Shown here piece after piece: positions 1 through 13,700 of a stretch of 64,000 nt of DNA. Each line of letters begins with the position of its first letter. The stretch's first letter is position 1. This stretch comes from Owenia fusiformis (lineage: Eukaryota > Annelida > Polychaeta > Sabellida > Oweniidae): the NCBI GenBank assembly GCA_903813345.2, contig CAIIXF020000005.1:27285375-27349374 (forward strand), given 5' to 3'. Position numbers and translations under genes: made by a program. The notes under the pieces were generated by a model. That model was not told the DNA's origin. It searched no databases and saw only the letters and a list, made by a program, of their open reading frames with translations.

Positions 1-1406
1 ATAATACTATTAAATCCCCCAAACCTACAATAATGCATAAGACATTTAAAATCCAGCAATAGATAAATAACTCTATTGTTTTGATAGAACAATGATGAAA
101 ACATATCTCATGAGCTATATTTGATTAATTATTAACACTATACAAATTATAGAGTAATTTTGAAGTAGAACACTACCTTAAAATGAGGTAACACTGGAGT
201 CATGATTTGAAATGCAAAATATAGTAAAAAGAGTGGAATTAGCAAGGAGTAAAAATGATAGGAATATAGTTGACACTTTGAAATATATGGAAATGCAAGA
301 AAATCAGTAAGTTTATTCAAATTTTAGAGAGAAATTGAGTAGAATAAGGATGACGAGAGTGGTATTTCAAGCAGACGGCTTTTAACAACCATCAAGATAG
401 TCCACATACTGTATCATGGAGAACATAGCAAGCTGCATGTTTTACTATAGAAACAATCAATTCACTTGAATCAAATCACTGTACATTGACATGGACTTTT
501 CCCTATGTCATATGAATGAGATAAGCAATTTTGATTTCATCTTTTTCAAATGTATATACTTTCAAGCTTTACCACATACCAAAATCGTAATTATGATTTC
601 GCAACTATAATGGCACATAGAATACATTCTGATATAGCATCTCTGCCGTGTAAAAATGGACTAATAGAGACTGATAAAAGCTAAGATCTTATCAAGTGCA
701 ATTGGAGCACTTCTTAGAAGGGAATTTAGAATCTTATTGAAACTTTTTTTTTCTTGGAGATATCCACTCTTCCATCCTATCTTCATTGCACCATCATGTT
801 GTTGTGATAAGTTCTCTATTAGACTCCCTTCTAGTGATATCTAGAACAAAATTAGCTTTGTTGGTGTTAAAATATCTCTTGAGATAAGTAGAGTCTTGTC
901 CAAACCACAAGTATATGATATATCACCTGAGGTATTACAAGTCTCTGCTTCTTTCTGCTCATTCATCTTAGTATTCCACACATCCTGTTAAACCAAGAAT
1001 TATGTATGTCGTATATGTATTAGAGGGGGGAGATATGGATAGAGGGGGGGGGGGGGCATTGTTACAATTTACCAATATATGTGTTTTTCAAAATAGTCCT
1101 CATTTTTAAAATAAATATACAAATTATTAGAAAGGTACTTATTTGAACAAAACCTGTTAAATCTGAATCCCTTAAAGATGCTACAGTTATAATCAAGAGT
1201 ACAATAAGACCTCTATAAAATGATAATATATTGATAATATTTGAATACCTTACATGTGAAATTTCTGTCAAATATTTTTGTTCGTTAATTTGGTAAAAAC
1301 CCATAATGCAAAGATGAGTGCGATGTCCTTATTTGGAAGTTATGTGTGATAGATCTCATATTTTAAATCATCTTTGTTATAATAAAACAATTATTCTATG
1401 TTTCAG
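1..1406 (+). other. CELSR: CELSR intron (3' part)
   Basis: No coding exon was recognised. The stretch holds one copy of dispersed repeat family B (about 200-379) and a G-rich run near 1024-1056. It ends in the acceptor tttcag at 1401-1406. The preceding cadherin exons must lie to the left of the window. Confidence 0.6.
200..379 (+). repeat. Dispersed repeat family B, copy 1
   Basis: catgatttgaaatgcaaaat, gagtggaattagcaaggagt, ttattcaaattttagagaga and a terminal agcagacgg. About 180 bp with no coding capacity. Confidence 0.8.
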
Positions 1407-1759
1407 ATGGTATAAATGAGGTGAAAGCGATTTGCTCATTGTTTGTCCGATTGGTTACCGAAGATATGCTCTTCAACAGCATCACGGTACGGCTCAACGA
1501 CACGACCCAGACTCACTTCCTGTCCCCAGTCTACAACTTATTTCTCGATGCGTTATCTCATGTTATTCCGGCCCCAAAGAAGGATATCTTCATAATTAAT
1601 ATTCGGGAAGATACAGATGTGATGTCACGGATCCTCAATGTGAGTTTCTCTGTGAGGGAGAAGATCGTAGAGAGTCGTGATGTCTTCAGAACGCAACAGT
1701 ATCTCAGGGAAAGAGTTTACCTACAAAGAGGCGTTCTTGCACAGATATCTCAACTGGAG
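1407..1759 (+). CDS. CELSR: CELSR exon: region between cadherin repeats and EGF1
   Basis: The exon enters in phase 1 and ends in phase 0 at a gag|gtatga donor. It encodes the conserved segment after the last cadherin repeat, including the signature FLSPVYNLFLDAL and the acidic IREDTDVMSRILNVSFS stretch. These match the juxta-cadherin module of CELSR1-3 and Flamingo. There are no cysteines until ICSL near its start. The next exon continues directly into VLPFDDNLC. Confidence 0.93.
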
Positions 1760-4700
1760 GTATGATTTGCATTTTTTATTTGCAAATCAAAATCAGCAAA
1801 GACATATAGTATATAAAAAAAATTCCCTTAATCTCTTCTTTATTTTGTCATATATCTAAAATATATAATGTGAAATGTAGTATCTTAAGAAGTTTTTAGA
1901 GTACATTGCCACATCGACTAGTATATGATATACCCAGAAACAGTATTATGAGATTCGATCACGTAACCCATTTAAAAGTACATGAATGCCTTTTTTAACA
2001 TTCTGGGGGTAGGAGGAACTCAATCCATTATAAAGATCAATAAGAATTTTTCTATTGTATTCTAGGTCCTTCCATTTGATGACAATCTCTGTGTTAGGGA
2101 ACCGTGTTTTAAGTATGAAGAATGTCTCTCTATACTCAAGTTTGGAAATGCCTCAGATTTTATATTTTCTCCAACGATGTTATTCCGACCAATTCATCCA
2201 ATCAGCGCATTTGAATGCAGATGCCCTGAAGGCTTTACAGGTACAGTATTTATAGTCATCTTTTTAATCAAAATTACTTAATGACACAGTCTCAGTACTT
2301 GTATGCGTATTGCCTAAATAATATTTGTGAATAAATATTAAATAGAGAGAGTTCGCAACTTACTTACAGCACATTTATTATTCTCATTTTACATATAACT
2401 TATGAAGGGTTTGATTATGTCATCATTTATTGTGATAATCTTATAAATCGTCATCAATACATAAGAATATCACACTTATGGACATATAGAGCTGCGCAAT
2501 AAATGATGACGTAATAAAATGCTTCATAAGTTATACGGGAATAATAAACATGCTATAAGTGAGTTGCGAAATCTCTCAACTATAATTCTTTGTGACCTTC
2601 ACTTGCTTGAAGGATTAACATTCAAAATCACTTTTTTTGCAAATGCCTCCTGATAATAAAAACTAATCAGCTTTTTTGCTTTACTAATGCTACAAAGGAG
2701 GTGGGAGTCAATATCTCTGTGATACAGAGATTAATCTGTGTTACGGTAAGCAAATGGTTATTTTTTCCCATAATGCAACATGATGCTTACCAAAAGATAT
2801 TAACCCTCGAATTCCTCATAAATAAATTATTCATGATTCTTTTAACATTATGCTATCTGCTTCCTCCTAAAGGCAGTAAGGGGTTAATAGCTTTTGTGGA
2901 ACATATACGTACATTGATTATGTTTGTTCCTATTGTCTGCATGGATGTCATTGGTTGCATCATTGTCTATTGACACAGCCTCAGCTTCCCATTAACTTGT
3001 AATCTTGTATCAAGCCCCTCTGTTGCCATGCTTTCTTAATTCATTCTCAAACCAAAATGGATGAAATAGCAAATGGTAGACCAGACTTGATTCAAGACTT
3101 ATCTTATCACCAACCAGCAGTGCTTTATCATCGCTTTCAATGTTACAAAAATGTTGTTTATAAAATATAAACTTGCAGTAGACGAATTCTATAAACAGGT
3201 GCAAAAAATGCCATGGAAAATCCAGATTGATTTTATAATGTTTTACTGCAAATTAATTGTATATCTGCTTTGTGTAGAATCAATGGCCTATTGCTTGTAC
3301 ACCGCCTGCACACTGCTATTTCCCGCTCTGATATTTTTATACAATATATTGTAACCCTATTGTATTTGATGCTATTGGTATTGTATCATAATGTAATTAA
3401 AGGTGAATAATTAGAAATAACAAATCTATTATTAATTATATTATTATACATCTTAGAATGCATGTTTTTAGTCTTTTAGAAATGTCTATTTTATCCATTG
3501 TTGTTTGGGTATGATAAATTGTTATGCCACCTCCTCAAGTGGGGACAATATTGTTATAGTCTCCAACTTTTTTGGCACAGTGTTCTGAGTTTGGCAGCTG
3601 GCATTTGGTGGTTGGCATCTGTAACAATTGGCAGGTGGTGGCATTTTGCATGTTAATGCCTTGTATTAATTAAATTACATATGATTTTTCAGGCTCATCA
3701 TCAGAGTACCTTTGCGATACTGAGGTCAATTTGTGCTATTCCAAACCTTGTAATGGCAATGGTAGCTGTATTCGCAGAGAGGGTGGCTTCAGTTGTCAGT
3801 GTGCTGATGGATTTGCAGGTGAGTGGTTTTATGTTTGTTTGTTTGCTTGATTGTTGGTAAAATGACTCTGGCTTGTTTGTCTGTTTCATTGGCGAGACCA
3901 AATAAGACATTTTCTTTGAGGTTTGAAAGTGGTTGGACTTATAAATAGTCAGCTTTAGTAGTTTAACAGACTTATGTTGGCTGAATACTAACATGTCTTT
4001 GGGGTACAACTCTATTTATTAAGTCTGTTTGGTAAAACAAAGTAGAGAACCTTGGTTACAAATAGACTTAATACTCTCAATACCCATCTGGTCATGCTTA
4101 TTCCTTTAAATTCCTTCATAAAATGTGAATGAAGTTCCATATTTTCATGTAATTTAAGGTATTCAATTGATGTCTATTGGCCTTTTGTATCTTATACTAT
4201 TTCATATTTCAAACATGATAACTGCAGTGCAGGGTTTGCTTGTGAGAATTATCTTGACAGCTGCCCCATTTGGTCAATTACACATTTTGGATTATCCTAA
4301 CCCCCTGGTACAGTGATATTGAGATTTGTTGATGTATGGACTGTAAAAATAATTTCTGATGCAACAGATCTTAAGGTGGTGATTTATGGAGTGAAGGATT
4401 CAAACAAGATTAATTTATACTTGATTGGAGATTTGGGTTCCAAATCCCTTTAATCTCGCTTTTGTAGCATATAATCTGGTAAATTAATCTGATTTGAAAT
4501 GTGCTGTTTCGCGATTTTAATCTGTAGGAAATGTTGATTAACTTTAGCTATATGAATTAACTTATAAATACCTTGTTTAAATATTTGAATAAGACACACT
4601 TGTTTCTCTCAACATTTTTCATAAAATTTGTATGACGTTTATTTTCGAAATTTTGGGAATTTAATGACATCCCTGTTTATTTCATTCCTTGTCATTTCCA

Positions 4701-7700
4701 CTCTGTTTCTCATTAATGAACATGACAAGCATGATATTCATGAACAGGTTCTGCTTTGTCTTTAGTGTGAAACTGATCTATTACTTGATTTCCCAGAAGG
4801 ATCCTGAATGCTAATTTCTCAATGGATATTGCTTTGTATTTTCAATTTTTCATATGGATGCAATCAGAGGAACAAATATCAGGTTGAATTCATGTCAGTT
4901 TAAATATTTGCCCATTGCCTTGTACCTGTATATAATTCCCTTTTTTGGGATCAGGAAGGTAAGTAGACCCATGGGTTTGGAATACAAGACTCAGTTCTTC
5001 CTGAATTTTTAGAGTTTATGTCATCACCAGAAGTGGTTAAAACTCTCTTGTGAATTGTGTTTGGCCATTGGTGTTCAGTGGTCAGCATCTGTAACAAATG
5101 GCAGGTTTTTGCCTTGTTCTTACCTGGAGCCAGTCAGTGAGAGAGATGAGGGGGAGTATATACAAAAACTGATGTAATACTCAAATAGAGACATCCAGGC
5201 TATTAATTGGAGCATATTACGAGAGATAATGCAGTTATACAAATTAATCAGTCTTAGAGTGTTTTACTGCTAATTTTATCAATATGGACAGTGTACAGCT
5301 ACTATAAATATGTCTGGTCCATTTTACAGTAATCTTGAGTGAAGTAGTAGTTATCATAATACTGCATCAAAGTCTTATGTTCCCCCACCCCTTTACTCCA
5401 GTGTCATATCACTCTTTCTCAAAAATAGCTTCGGGAATTTTCAGTATGAGGGAAGGGGGGGATTGAATTAATATAAAACTTTTCTTGGATAATATACGAG
5501 TATATCATTTAATATTTTAAACATTAATTGCAATCCATGTTAATAAAACTGGAAAATTAAATATTTATCTATCATTCTCAAATTACCTAGCATAATCTTG
5601 TAAATTTGAAAATCATTGATTTCTTATGCAATGCAGGAATAGATGATTGAAATGTGGAAATCATATCCAACTTGAATTTTCCGAGTGAGTTTCTAGTTTC
5701 TCACATCCATGACTTGGGGGTTGCTGCGAATGTCTTATCTTCTATTGGATCTGACATAGTGTGGAGATATAAGTTATCTATACCACTCTGTCCATAGATA
5801 AATGTCATGGTAGGCGTGTTTTGAAATGCAAAATAGAGTGGAAAAGAGTGGAATTTCAAAGGATTCAAGTGAGAAGGTATGAAGTACATACTCTAAATTG
5901 TATAAAAATTTGATTAAGTCAAACACTTTATTCAAATTTTAGAGAGAAATAGAGTGAAATAGGCATGAGCAGACGGACATTTTACCTTGTGTATATCACT
6001 CTAGAGGGGTACAGGAATAGAGGATAAAATGTATGTGAGATAATTATAATGATGGGTCTGCTGTGATAAGACTCTCAAATGTATAGATGGTCTTAGATTG
6101 ATGACAATTGATGAAAACTCCTTGTGTGGTGATAACATTGATGATAATTGATGATAACTTTTGTGTAATTAATGATTTAATGATGATAACTTTCAAGGTG
6201 TACATAGTTGGTTGATCATAAAGATCCCCGTTTTGTGAACTCCATCTCTTGAGTTCCTTAATCCTTAAATGTGAGTTAAAAACAAGCTGATCTCAGATCA
6301 GTCATTCTTAATTATTTCTCAATTACTTGAATGTTTGCCAGATATCAGAAGGACATGCTGAAGTGACTTGTTTTTTACATCAAAATCTTGTAAAATTCTG
6401 ATTGTCCATATGATTTATATTTTATATTGTTTTTTTTTATGTATTTGACCAACTGATTAAAATGATGCATGGTTTCTTGTTTGAGTGCATGACAAACTTG
6501 TAGAACATACTTTGAAAATATTTTTTCTGATTTTTTCCAAAATGAGCATAGAAAACAGTATATTCATTCATCTTGCAAGGGCCCATCAAATGAACTGCTA
6601 ATGACTTATCCTTGTTCAAATATTTCACTGATCAACTAGTGTCTTCAAAATGTCATCTTCAGGAATTCTCCTAATTTCCTTGAAATCTGTAACCCTAGAA
6701 AATAGTTTACTAGTGATATAACTCTACTCATTTAATATTAGTAATATGCTATATTTCCTAGAAAGAAAAAATGATTCTCAAACCAAAACCCCAAAGAATC
6801 CTTCTTGAAAATTAGCCTTGGGAAATTCATTTTATTTTTCATTTTCAGTCAATATTACATCATTTAGAGATTTAGAGCCTAAAGAGAGTAACTTCGCTGC
6901 AAGATCGCTTTTTATCAATACTGTGGTATGTGAGATTAGAGTGGAGTCACGTACTTTCCTATTACATTTTGATTGAGTCTAGTATAAACAAAGGTTTCCA
7001 ATATTCTCAATCATCCGGAAATTCAGTGGCTATCTTATGAAAATAAAGTTATGTTAAAAGGTTGTCCAACCAAAATATAGGATTCAATTAGCTAAAATGA
7101 GTAGATATTCTAGAATTGTTTAATCTCTGATATTTTGGAAGTCGCGAGTAATGGATATTAAAATGCTTTTTACACTATTGATATTTGATTTCACTACTTT
7201 CAATATATATTTTTTCAATGTATATTCATTTTTTGTGACGATTATGTTATCTGTGTTTCTCAGTAATATATCAAAAGTCAATATGTTCATTTTTTGTAAT
7301 GTTTTTTGTAATGTTTATTACATGAGGAAGATGAGAAATCAGCAAGGAATAGAGTAAACAAACATGCAGATGACACTCTTAGTACATACAGAAATTTCAG
7401 AGAGAGAAAAGAAAGTATTACCAGATTTACCAATTATCAGATTGGCACTTTAAGATATTCATTCCACATCATGCATTGCTATGATTGGAACATAAAATCT
7501 TGATAAATTCTTTCTCATAAAAAATATTGTTGCCTAACAATGACTGATGTGTTAGCTTATGCTAATCTCAAGTTGCGCTAATTAGACGCCAAAACCATTT
7601 GTCATAACTGTGTCCCTAATACAAATATCCTTGACGTGTACAGGAATACAAATCTAGCGAATAAAAAATCATGAATTTTATCTCGGTCTCTATGTTTTAT

Positions 7701-10700
7701 TGCAAGTTTTTTTATCAAGTAGGGGTATAAAATCTGTAGATTTAAATGCCAATCAATACAAATTGGAACGAATATAGTTCGCATTTTCTTGTAATTTCTA
7801 TACAAATGGACCATATAAATTCTACTGAAATGGTTCCCATTTTACGTTCCTAGATTAATGCCTTTGTGACATTCAGATTCACTTTGTCGAAGTATAGCAG
7901 TTGTTAGTTGTTAAATTGATGTAGATTTTCAGGGAAGTTGACTATGTTTGTGTTCAGATCTTCATATCTAAGTACATCATCCATCAATGTTCTTCTATAT
8001 TTACCATCGACAAATGCTGTGATTCTGAGTATAAAATTGTTTGATGATCATGCTTCGAAGGGTGAAATATTTAAGACAAGAGTGAAATTAAGGAATAAAG
8101 TAAATAAGCATAGATTCTATCACTGATTTCAAGTTTAAGAAAACATTATAAAATGTGCATGTTGCGACAGTATTGATCTTATTTTCGATATCTCTATATC
8201 TGTTGATCTGATTGTTCACTCAGATGAAGTCAACCTGAATAGTGTAAAGCTAAGATTCATTTGAGATCAATATGATTTCAAGATCCTCAGTTTTTGAACT
8301 ACCAGCTATATGTGTTGGCATATGTCATATAATCAGCCCCCAACTTATCTCATAATATGCTTCAACGCACATATAATCCTCCAGATTTTCAGATGCAAGG
8401 AACAAAAGCAATATTTTCAATTCAGAGGCAATATTCTTACCTACATTTCTTACAATTATTTTATACACAAGTAAATCAGAATACTGTGCTAAGTATACCT
8501 TGCAGATATGCTACAAATATAGCATACACAGAAGTTTGTTACAGTTATATAATCTGCAATAATCTCAGGAATGCCAAAGCCTAGGTACTCATAATAAAGA
8601 AATATTATATTTATCATATACTCTGGGAGCTAGCAAACATTTATAAGACATCTCGAGTACAAAAGGTTTGAGGCCTGTAATTAGTAGATGTGGGTCTAAC
8701 ATCCCCAAAAAGGCAACTCTTAAGTGACAAATTTGGGGCTACCACCAGGGGGCGCTTTTTGAAATGCCCCTAAAATTAGTTTTAAATGACATCTCGAGTA
8801 CATCCATGAAACCTTTGTCAAAATGTTTCTTTGGACCCTCTGAAACATTATGAGTCCTTAAGAGTTGCCAGTTTTGGGGTTTAACCCATTTCTGAGTGAG
8901 TTAAAGGTCACCATGGATACAGCCACACACAATCAAATTCTGTCAATCAAGTCATAATACATCAATATATGACAACTGAATCCAGAGATATTGAACTTTT
9001 TGCGTCAATTTTGATCCGAAAATGTACACTTTTAAGCCTCATCTAATTTGTATTTGTAGCTTCAGGCAAAATGTTACAGCTTTAACAGCTCAAAATAGTA
9101 TTCCAAGAACATTTCCAAGGTTTGGATGATGTTGTAATTCAATTTTTATAATGATAAATCACTATTTTGTAATTTAAATATGACGTTATAGTGCCCTACC
9201 CCTTCAAAAAAGAGGAAAGCAGGCATAGTCAATGTAATCATTTTGCAGCATTAAGTTGGAAACATGTAGCACTAGAAAGTAAATCAATGCATCCAAAGCA
9301 TCTCCATATGTTGTTTGACATTGTAATTTATCTTTTACTAGAATATAGGACTCATACACATTTTATATAACATATATAAGTTTTCAATATAGTACATGTA
9401 TTATAATAGAATACTAATGTATCATGCAATCCAGACAAAGGCATATTATAAACATTATATAACTATTAATATTTTTCATCTGAGTAACAAGATTTAAAAT
9501 TGTGTCCCATGTCATTTGAGGCATATACCTTAAATGTTGAAATCTGTATTTCAATCAATGTGAACTTAACATAGTGAAGGCCGTTTCCAGTATGCTTGTG
9601 CGATCTTGATAAAAGCATTCTGTTCTTCTCTTCTCTGATGCTTTATGGCTTAATGAGGACCGGGAATGAGAACTGCAATATGGTCAGATGATGAGATCTA
9701 AGGGGCCCTCTTCAACAATTCGTTCCGTCAAATATTTTACAAATATTTAATTACTCAGATGTGAGTAGGTAGTTACCAGTTTCGCCACTAGGTGGGTAAT
9801 TTGGGGAAAATAACATAGCAGGGTATTACAAAGTTCTCGTAAACTTGAATATTCATTAGTTTTAGTGGTTCACTTTTCATATTACCCTTATGTGTCTGAT
9901 AGTTATACAAATGTCCAGTAAAATAAAATATTATCTGCCCAACACAAGAAAAGATATTTTTGAATTTTAAATCTTTAATGTCGTAAGTCAAGATACTTTC
10001 TACTCGCATTTAGTCTATTCTATTGCGGTGAATAACTGTCTTTATTCCACCCTTAGTAGTGTTATAGGTAAATAACACGCAGGAATATAATTGATATGTG
10101 ACCTGAGCGGATGATTTATATATCACCCGCTCATCTGATCTACAACATCAAAAATTCAGGGGGTAGATACTGAGCCAGGGGACTTGGCTTTATTCCTCAT
10201 AATCTCAGTTTAAAGGTGCAACAATTAGTGCAATTCAACAATCATGAACCAGTGTCAAAATATATTTAAGTTTGGATATTTCATCAAGACTTACTTATAT
10301 TTTTATTATCTACAAAGAAACCCCCTGGATGAACACTATTTGAAGTCTATTTCAGCTGATATTCCTCTTGAAACATAGTAGATCTTAAAAATCTATAAGT
10401 GGGACTCCCTTTATAGAATCATTGAATTGAATTTACACTTCTTAATGCTGAAATTGATAGTTTATCCATACATTTTACAAGAAAATAGATATGCCAAAGA
10501 AGGTGTTAAGCCAAATGTTTACCTGATAGATCAAAAAAGTAACAAATTTTGAATTTTCTCTCTACAGGCCTTGTTGCCCCTTTAAATGCTCCATTTTTGA
10601 TACAGGGTATATCCCTAGGTGAATACATTATATCAACCCTCGGTCCCTCCTGTCCCTTGGGTAGATATATTGTATTTCCCTCAGATATACCCTGTATCAA

Positions 10701-13700
10701 AAACCTTCGATTCCATTAAATAACCTTTATATCTTTCACAAGTGATATTCCACGAAGCACGAAGGGCTAATGGAATATCATCTTGTGAAAGTGCCACATT
10801 TATTCACCTCAATAGAATTAAATATTTGTTTTACTATTCACTGTTATATTCCTCACTCACATTCCTTGAATAATAACTGATGTCTAATCAATCACAACAA
10901 TGTACTCCTGCGCTATATAAAATTGAAATAATACGGGACCAAGTCGTGACTGGTGAATATCATTTGATATTTGATGCTAGTCTTGGACTTCCGTTGATTT
11001 CGCCTATTATTTCCAGTACATGGACCAATCAGAGAGTGAAGAATCTGACAGTGAAATAATAAAATACAAATACTTAATTCTATTGTGGTGAATATTTGTA
11101 CCTCTTTCACAAATAATATTCCAGAAATCCCGAAGGGCTAGTGGAATATCATCTTGTAAAAGTGTCACAGGTATTCACTGAAAATAGAATTAAATATTTG
11201 TTTTATTATTCACTATTATATTCCTCACTTACATTAATGGAACAACAAACTATTGATGTCTGATTAACCATAACAATGTACTCCCAGGACTACATTAACT
11301 TGAAATTACACGGAACAACGTCGTGACTAGTGAATATCATTTGATATTTAACGGATGTCACATGACTTCCTTTGAATATCGCTTGTTATTTTTAGTCACG
11401 TGTGGGACATGGACTTATCAGAGTGTGAGAAATATGTTATTTTTTCGTCATGTATATTACATAGACAAATCAGAATGTGAGAATGTCTTATAAACATTGT
11501 TATAATTATAATATTTAGACTGCATGATTACATAATATTTCACTGATTTCATATTAAGAGAGGCACTATATCAACAACTTACATATAAAATGTGAAGAAT
11601 CCAATATTCTAGTAAGACATAAATTACAATGTAAAGCAACATATGAAGATGCTTTGGATGCATTGATTCACTTTCTAGTGCTACATGTTTCCAACTTAAT
11701 GCTGCAAAATGATTACATTGACTATGCCTGCTTTCCTCTATTTTGAAGGGGTGGGGCACTATAACGTCATATTTAAATTACAAAATAGTGATTCAGCATT
11801 ATATAGTTGTATTACAATATTACACAAACCTTGAAAATGTTCTTGGAATACTATTTTGAGCTGTTTAAGCTGTCACCTTTTGCCTGAAGCTACGAATGCA
11901 AATTAGACGAGACTTAAAAATGTTCATTTTCAGATCAACATTGACGCAAAAAGTTCAATATCTCTGGATTCAGTTGTCATATATTGATGTATTATGACTT
12001 GTTAGAAAGGTCTTCTTACATATTTTATGGATATATCAGAATATCAAATTTATTCAACTTCACATGGCTCTGATACAGCATTTTGATTGTGTGTGGCTGT
12101 ATCCATGGTGACCTTTAACTCACTCAGAAATGGGTTAAACCCCAAAATTGGCAACTCTTAAGGACTCATAATGTTTCAGAGGGTCCAAAGGAACATTTTG
12201 ACAAAGGTTTCATTGATGTACTTGAGATGTCATTTAAAACTAATTTTAGGGGCATTTCAAAAAGTGCCCCCTGGTGGTAGCCCCAAATTTGTCACTTAAG
12301 AGTTGCCTTTTTGGGGATGTTAGACCCACATCTACTAATTACAGGCCTCAAACCTTTTGTACTCGAGATGTCTTATAAATGTTTGCTAGCTCCTAGAGTA
12401 ATATGTTATTATGCAACTAAAAACAGTAACCTAAGAAACCACATGTAATCTTTATCAAGGATTTCATCCCAACCAACTGTTACTAAATTACAACTAAAAA
12501 TGTGTTTTAACCATTCAGTTTCTGTAACAAATGGCAGGTGGTGACATTTTGCATGTTAATGCCTTGTTTCTTGTTCATAACATATACTGTTCTATATAAA
12601 GCCTAATTAATAAAGTAATTAGAAGTAAGTGAAAAGAACACCAGCTGAATATACCTCCTTATACGGCACAAATAAAAAAAAACATCCAGAAGAATCCTTA
12701 CCATTACACATGGATGGACTCAGTGTTGTGTAAATTGATAAATTATGGAAATACAATGTAATAGGCCTTTATAAATGATTGGAACATTGGCCATTTCTTG
12801 CTGCATGAGCATTAGACTGTATCATGTCAATTCTCTATTATTCTCCCAGTATGACTGGAGTTAATCGAAGCAAGATTGAACTAAGACAGTTTTTAATTAG
12901 AAAATGTCTCAAAGGACTCCGGGTCTTGATTATAAATGTCTTACACTTACATGTACTTCTTCCGAGAATAAGAAAATATTTAAGCCTAAAGCATATTTCG
13001 GTAAGTATATTAAGTAAGGGACCCCATACTCTGGCGTTAACCATTCTAGATCTCTTATTTTAACAGTTTTTTGGGGTTATTTAACTCCATCAGGGATAAT
13101 TGGTGAGATTGGGCAAATGATCCTGTATAACGACAATGTTATTTTTGATGACGAGATATTGTATTTTTCAATTATTGAATGAGTGTTAGCAGCGCTAGAG
13201 TCTCCATCATTCATCATTTCAACAATTATTTCTTGACATATTTTCACATTATTGCGGTGAGTCTTCGTTGTGAATCAGATGTATGATTTAGTGTATATTC
13301 CTATTGCCATATTGATACGGTTCTGGGATGATCATAAATATGCTTATATAAAAAGAAATTCATGGACCTAGTGATATTTATTTTACTAGAGCATCTTCAA
13401 AATACCATTAGTGACTAGTAATCTGTATTTTCTGTAATCTGTATTTTCTGAAATATGTATTTTCTGCCTTTAAAGGTTTGAGAAAGTATATTCTTGTAAA
13501 AGTAACGATTTGAAGAATGACAAAAGTACAATTTAATTTCTTCATCATTTATAAAATGAATTCATCAGTTGTCTTTTTCCATCCAGGCTTCCATATTGCA
13601 GCATGTCTCTGGATGCTAGTAATTTCTACATTTACCGGATTTATGGTCTATAATAAAGTGGTTTTCTCCATTATTCCAGACCTGCTCTATAACTTAGCCT

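Larger units (their letters stand above)
8616..12405. mobile_element. Foldback (long inverted repeat) element, about 3.8 kb
   Basis: The segment at 8616-9370 returns in reverse complement at 11570-12405. The outer end ggagctagcaaacattta (8627 on) pairs with taaatgtttgctagctcc ending near 12393, and the arms stay closely similar for roughly 0.8 kb. Within it are a duplicated block (about 10720-10990 and 11095-11350) and a 20-bp hairpin at 10594-10703. No transposase frame is visible. This is a non-autonomous foldback or very long hairpin element. The outermost borders are approximate. Confidence 0.85.

Noticed and set aside
11571-11759. Minus-strand open frame in the right arm of the first foldback element
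   Set aside because: The same sequence exists in reverse in the left arm with disruptions; it is repeat-derived.
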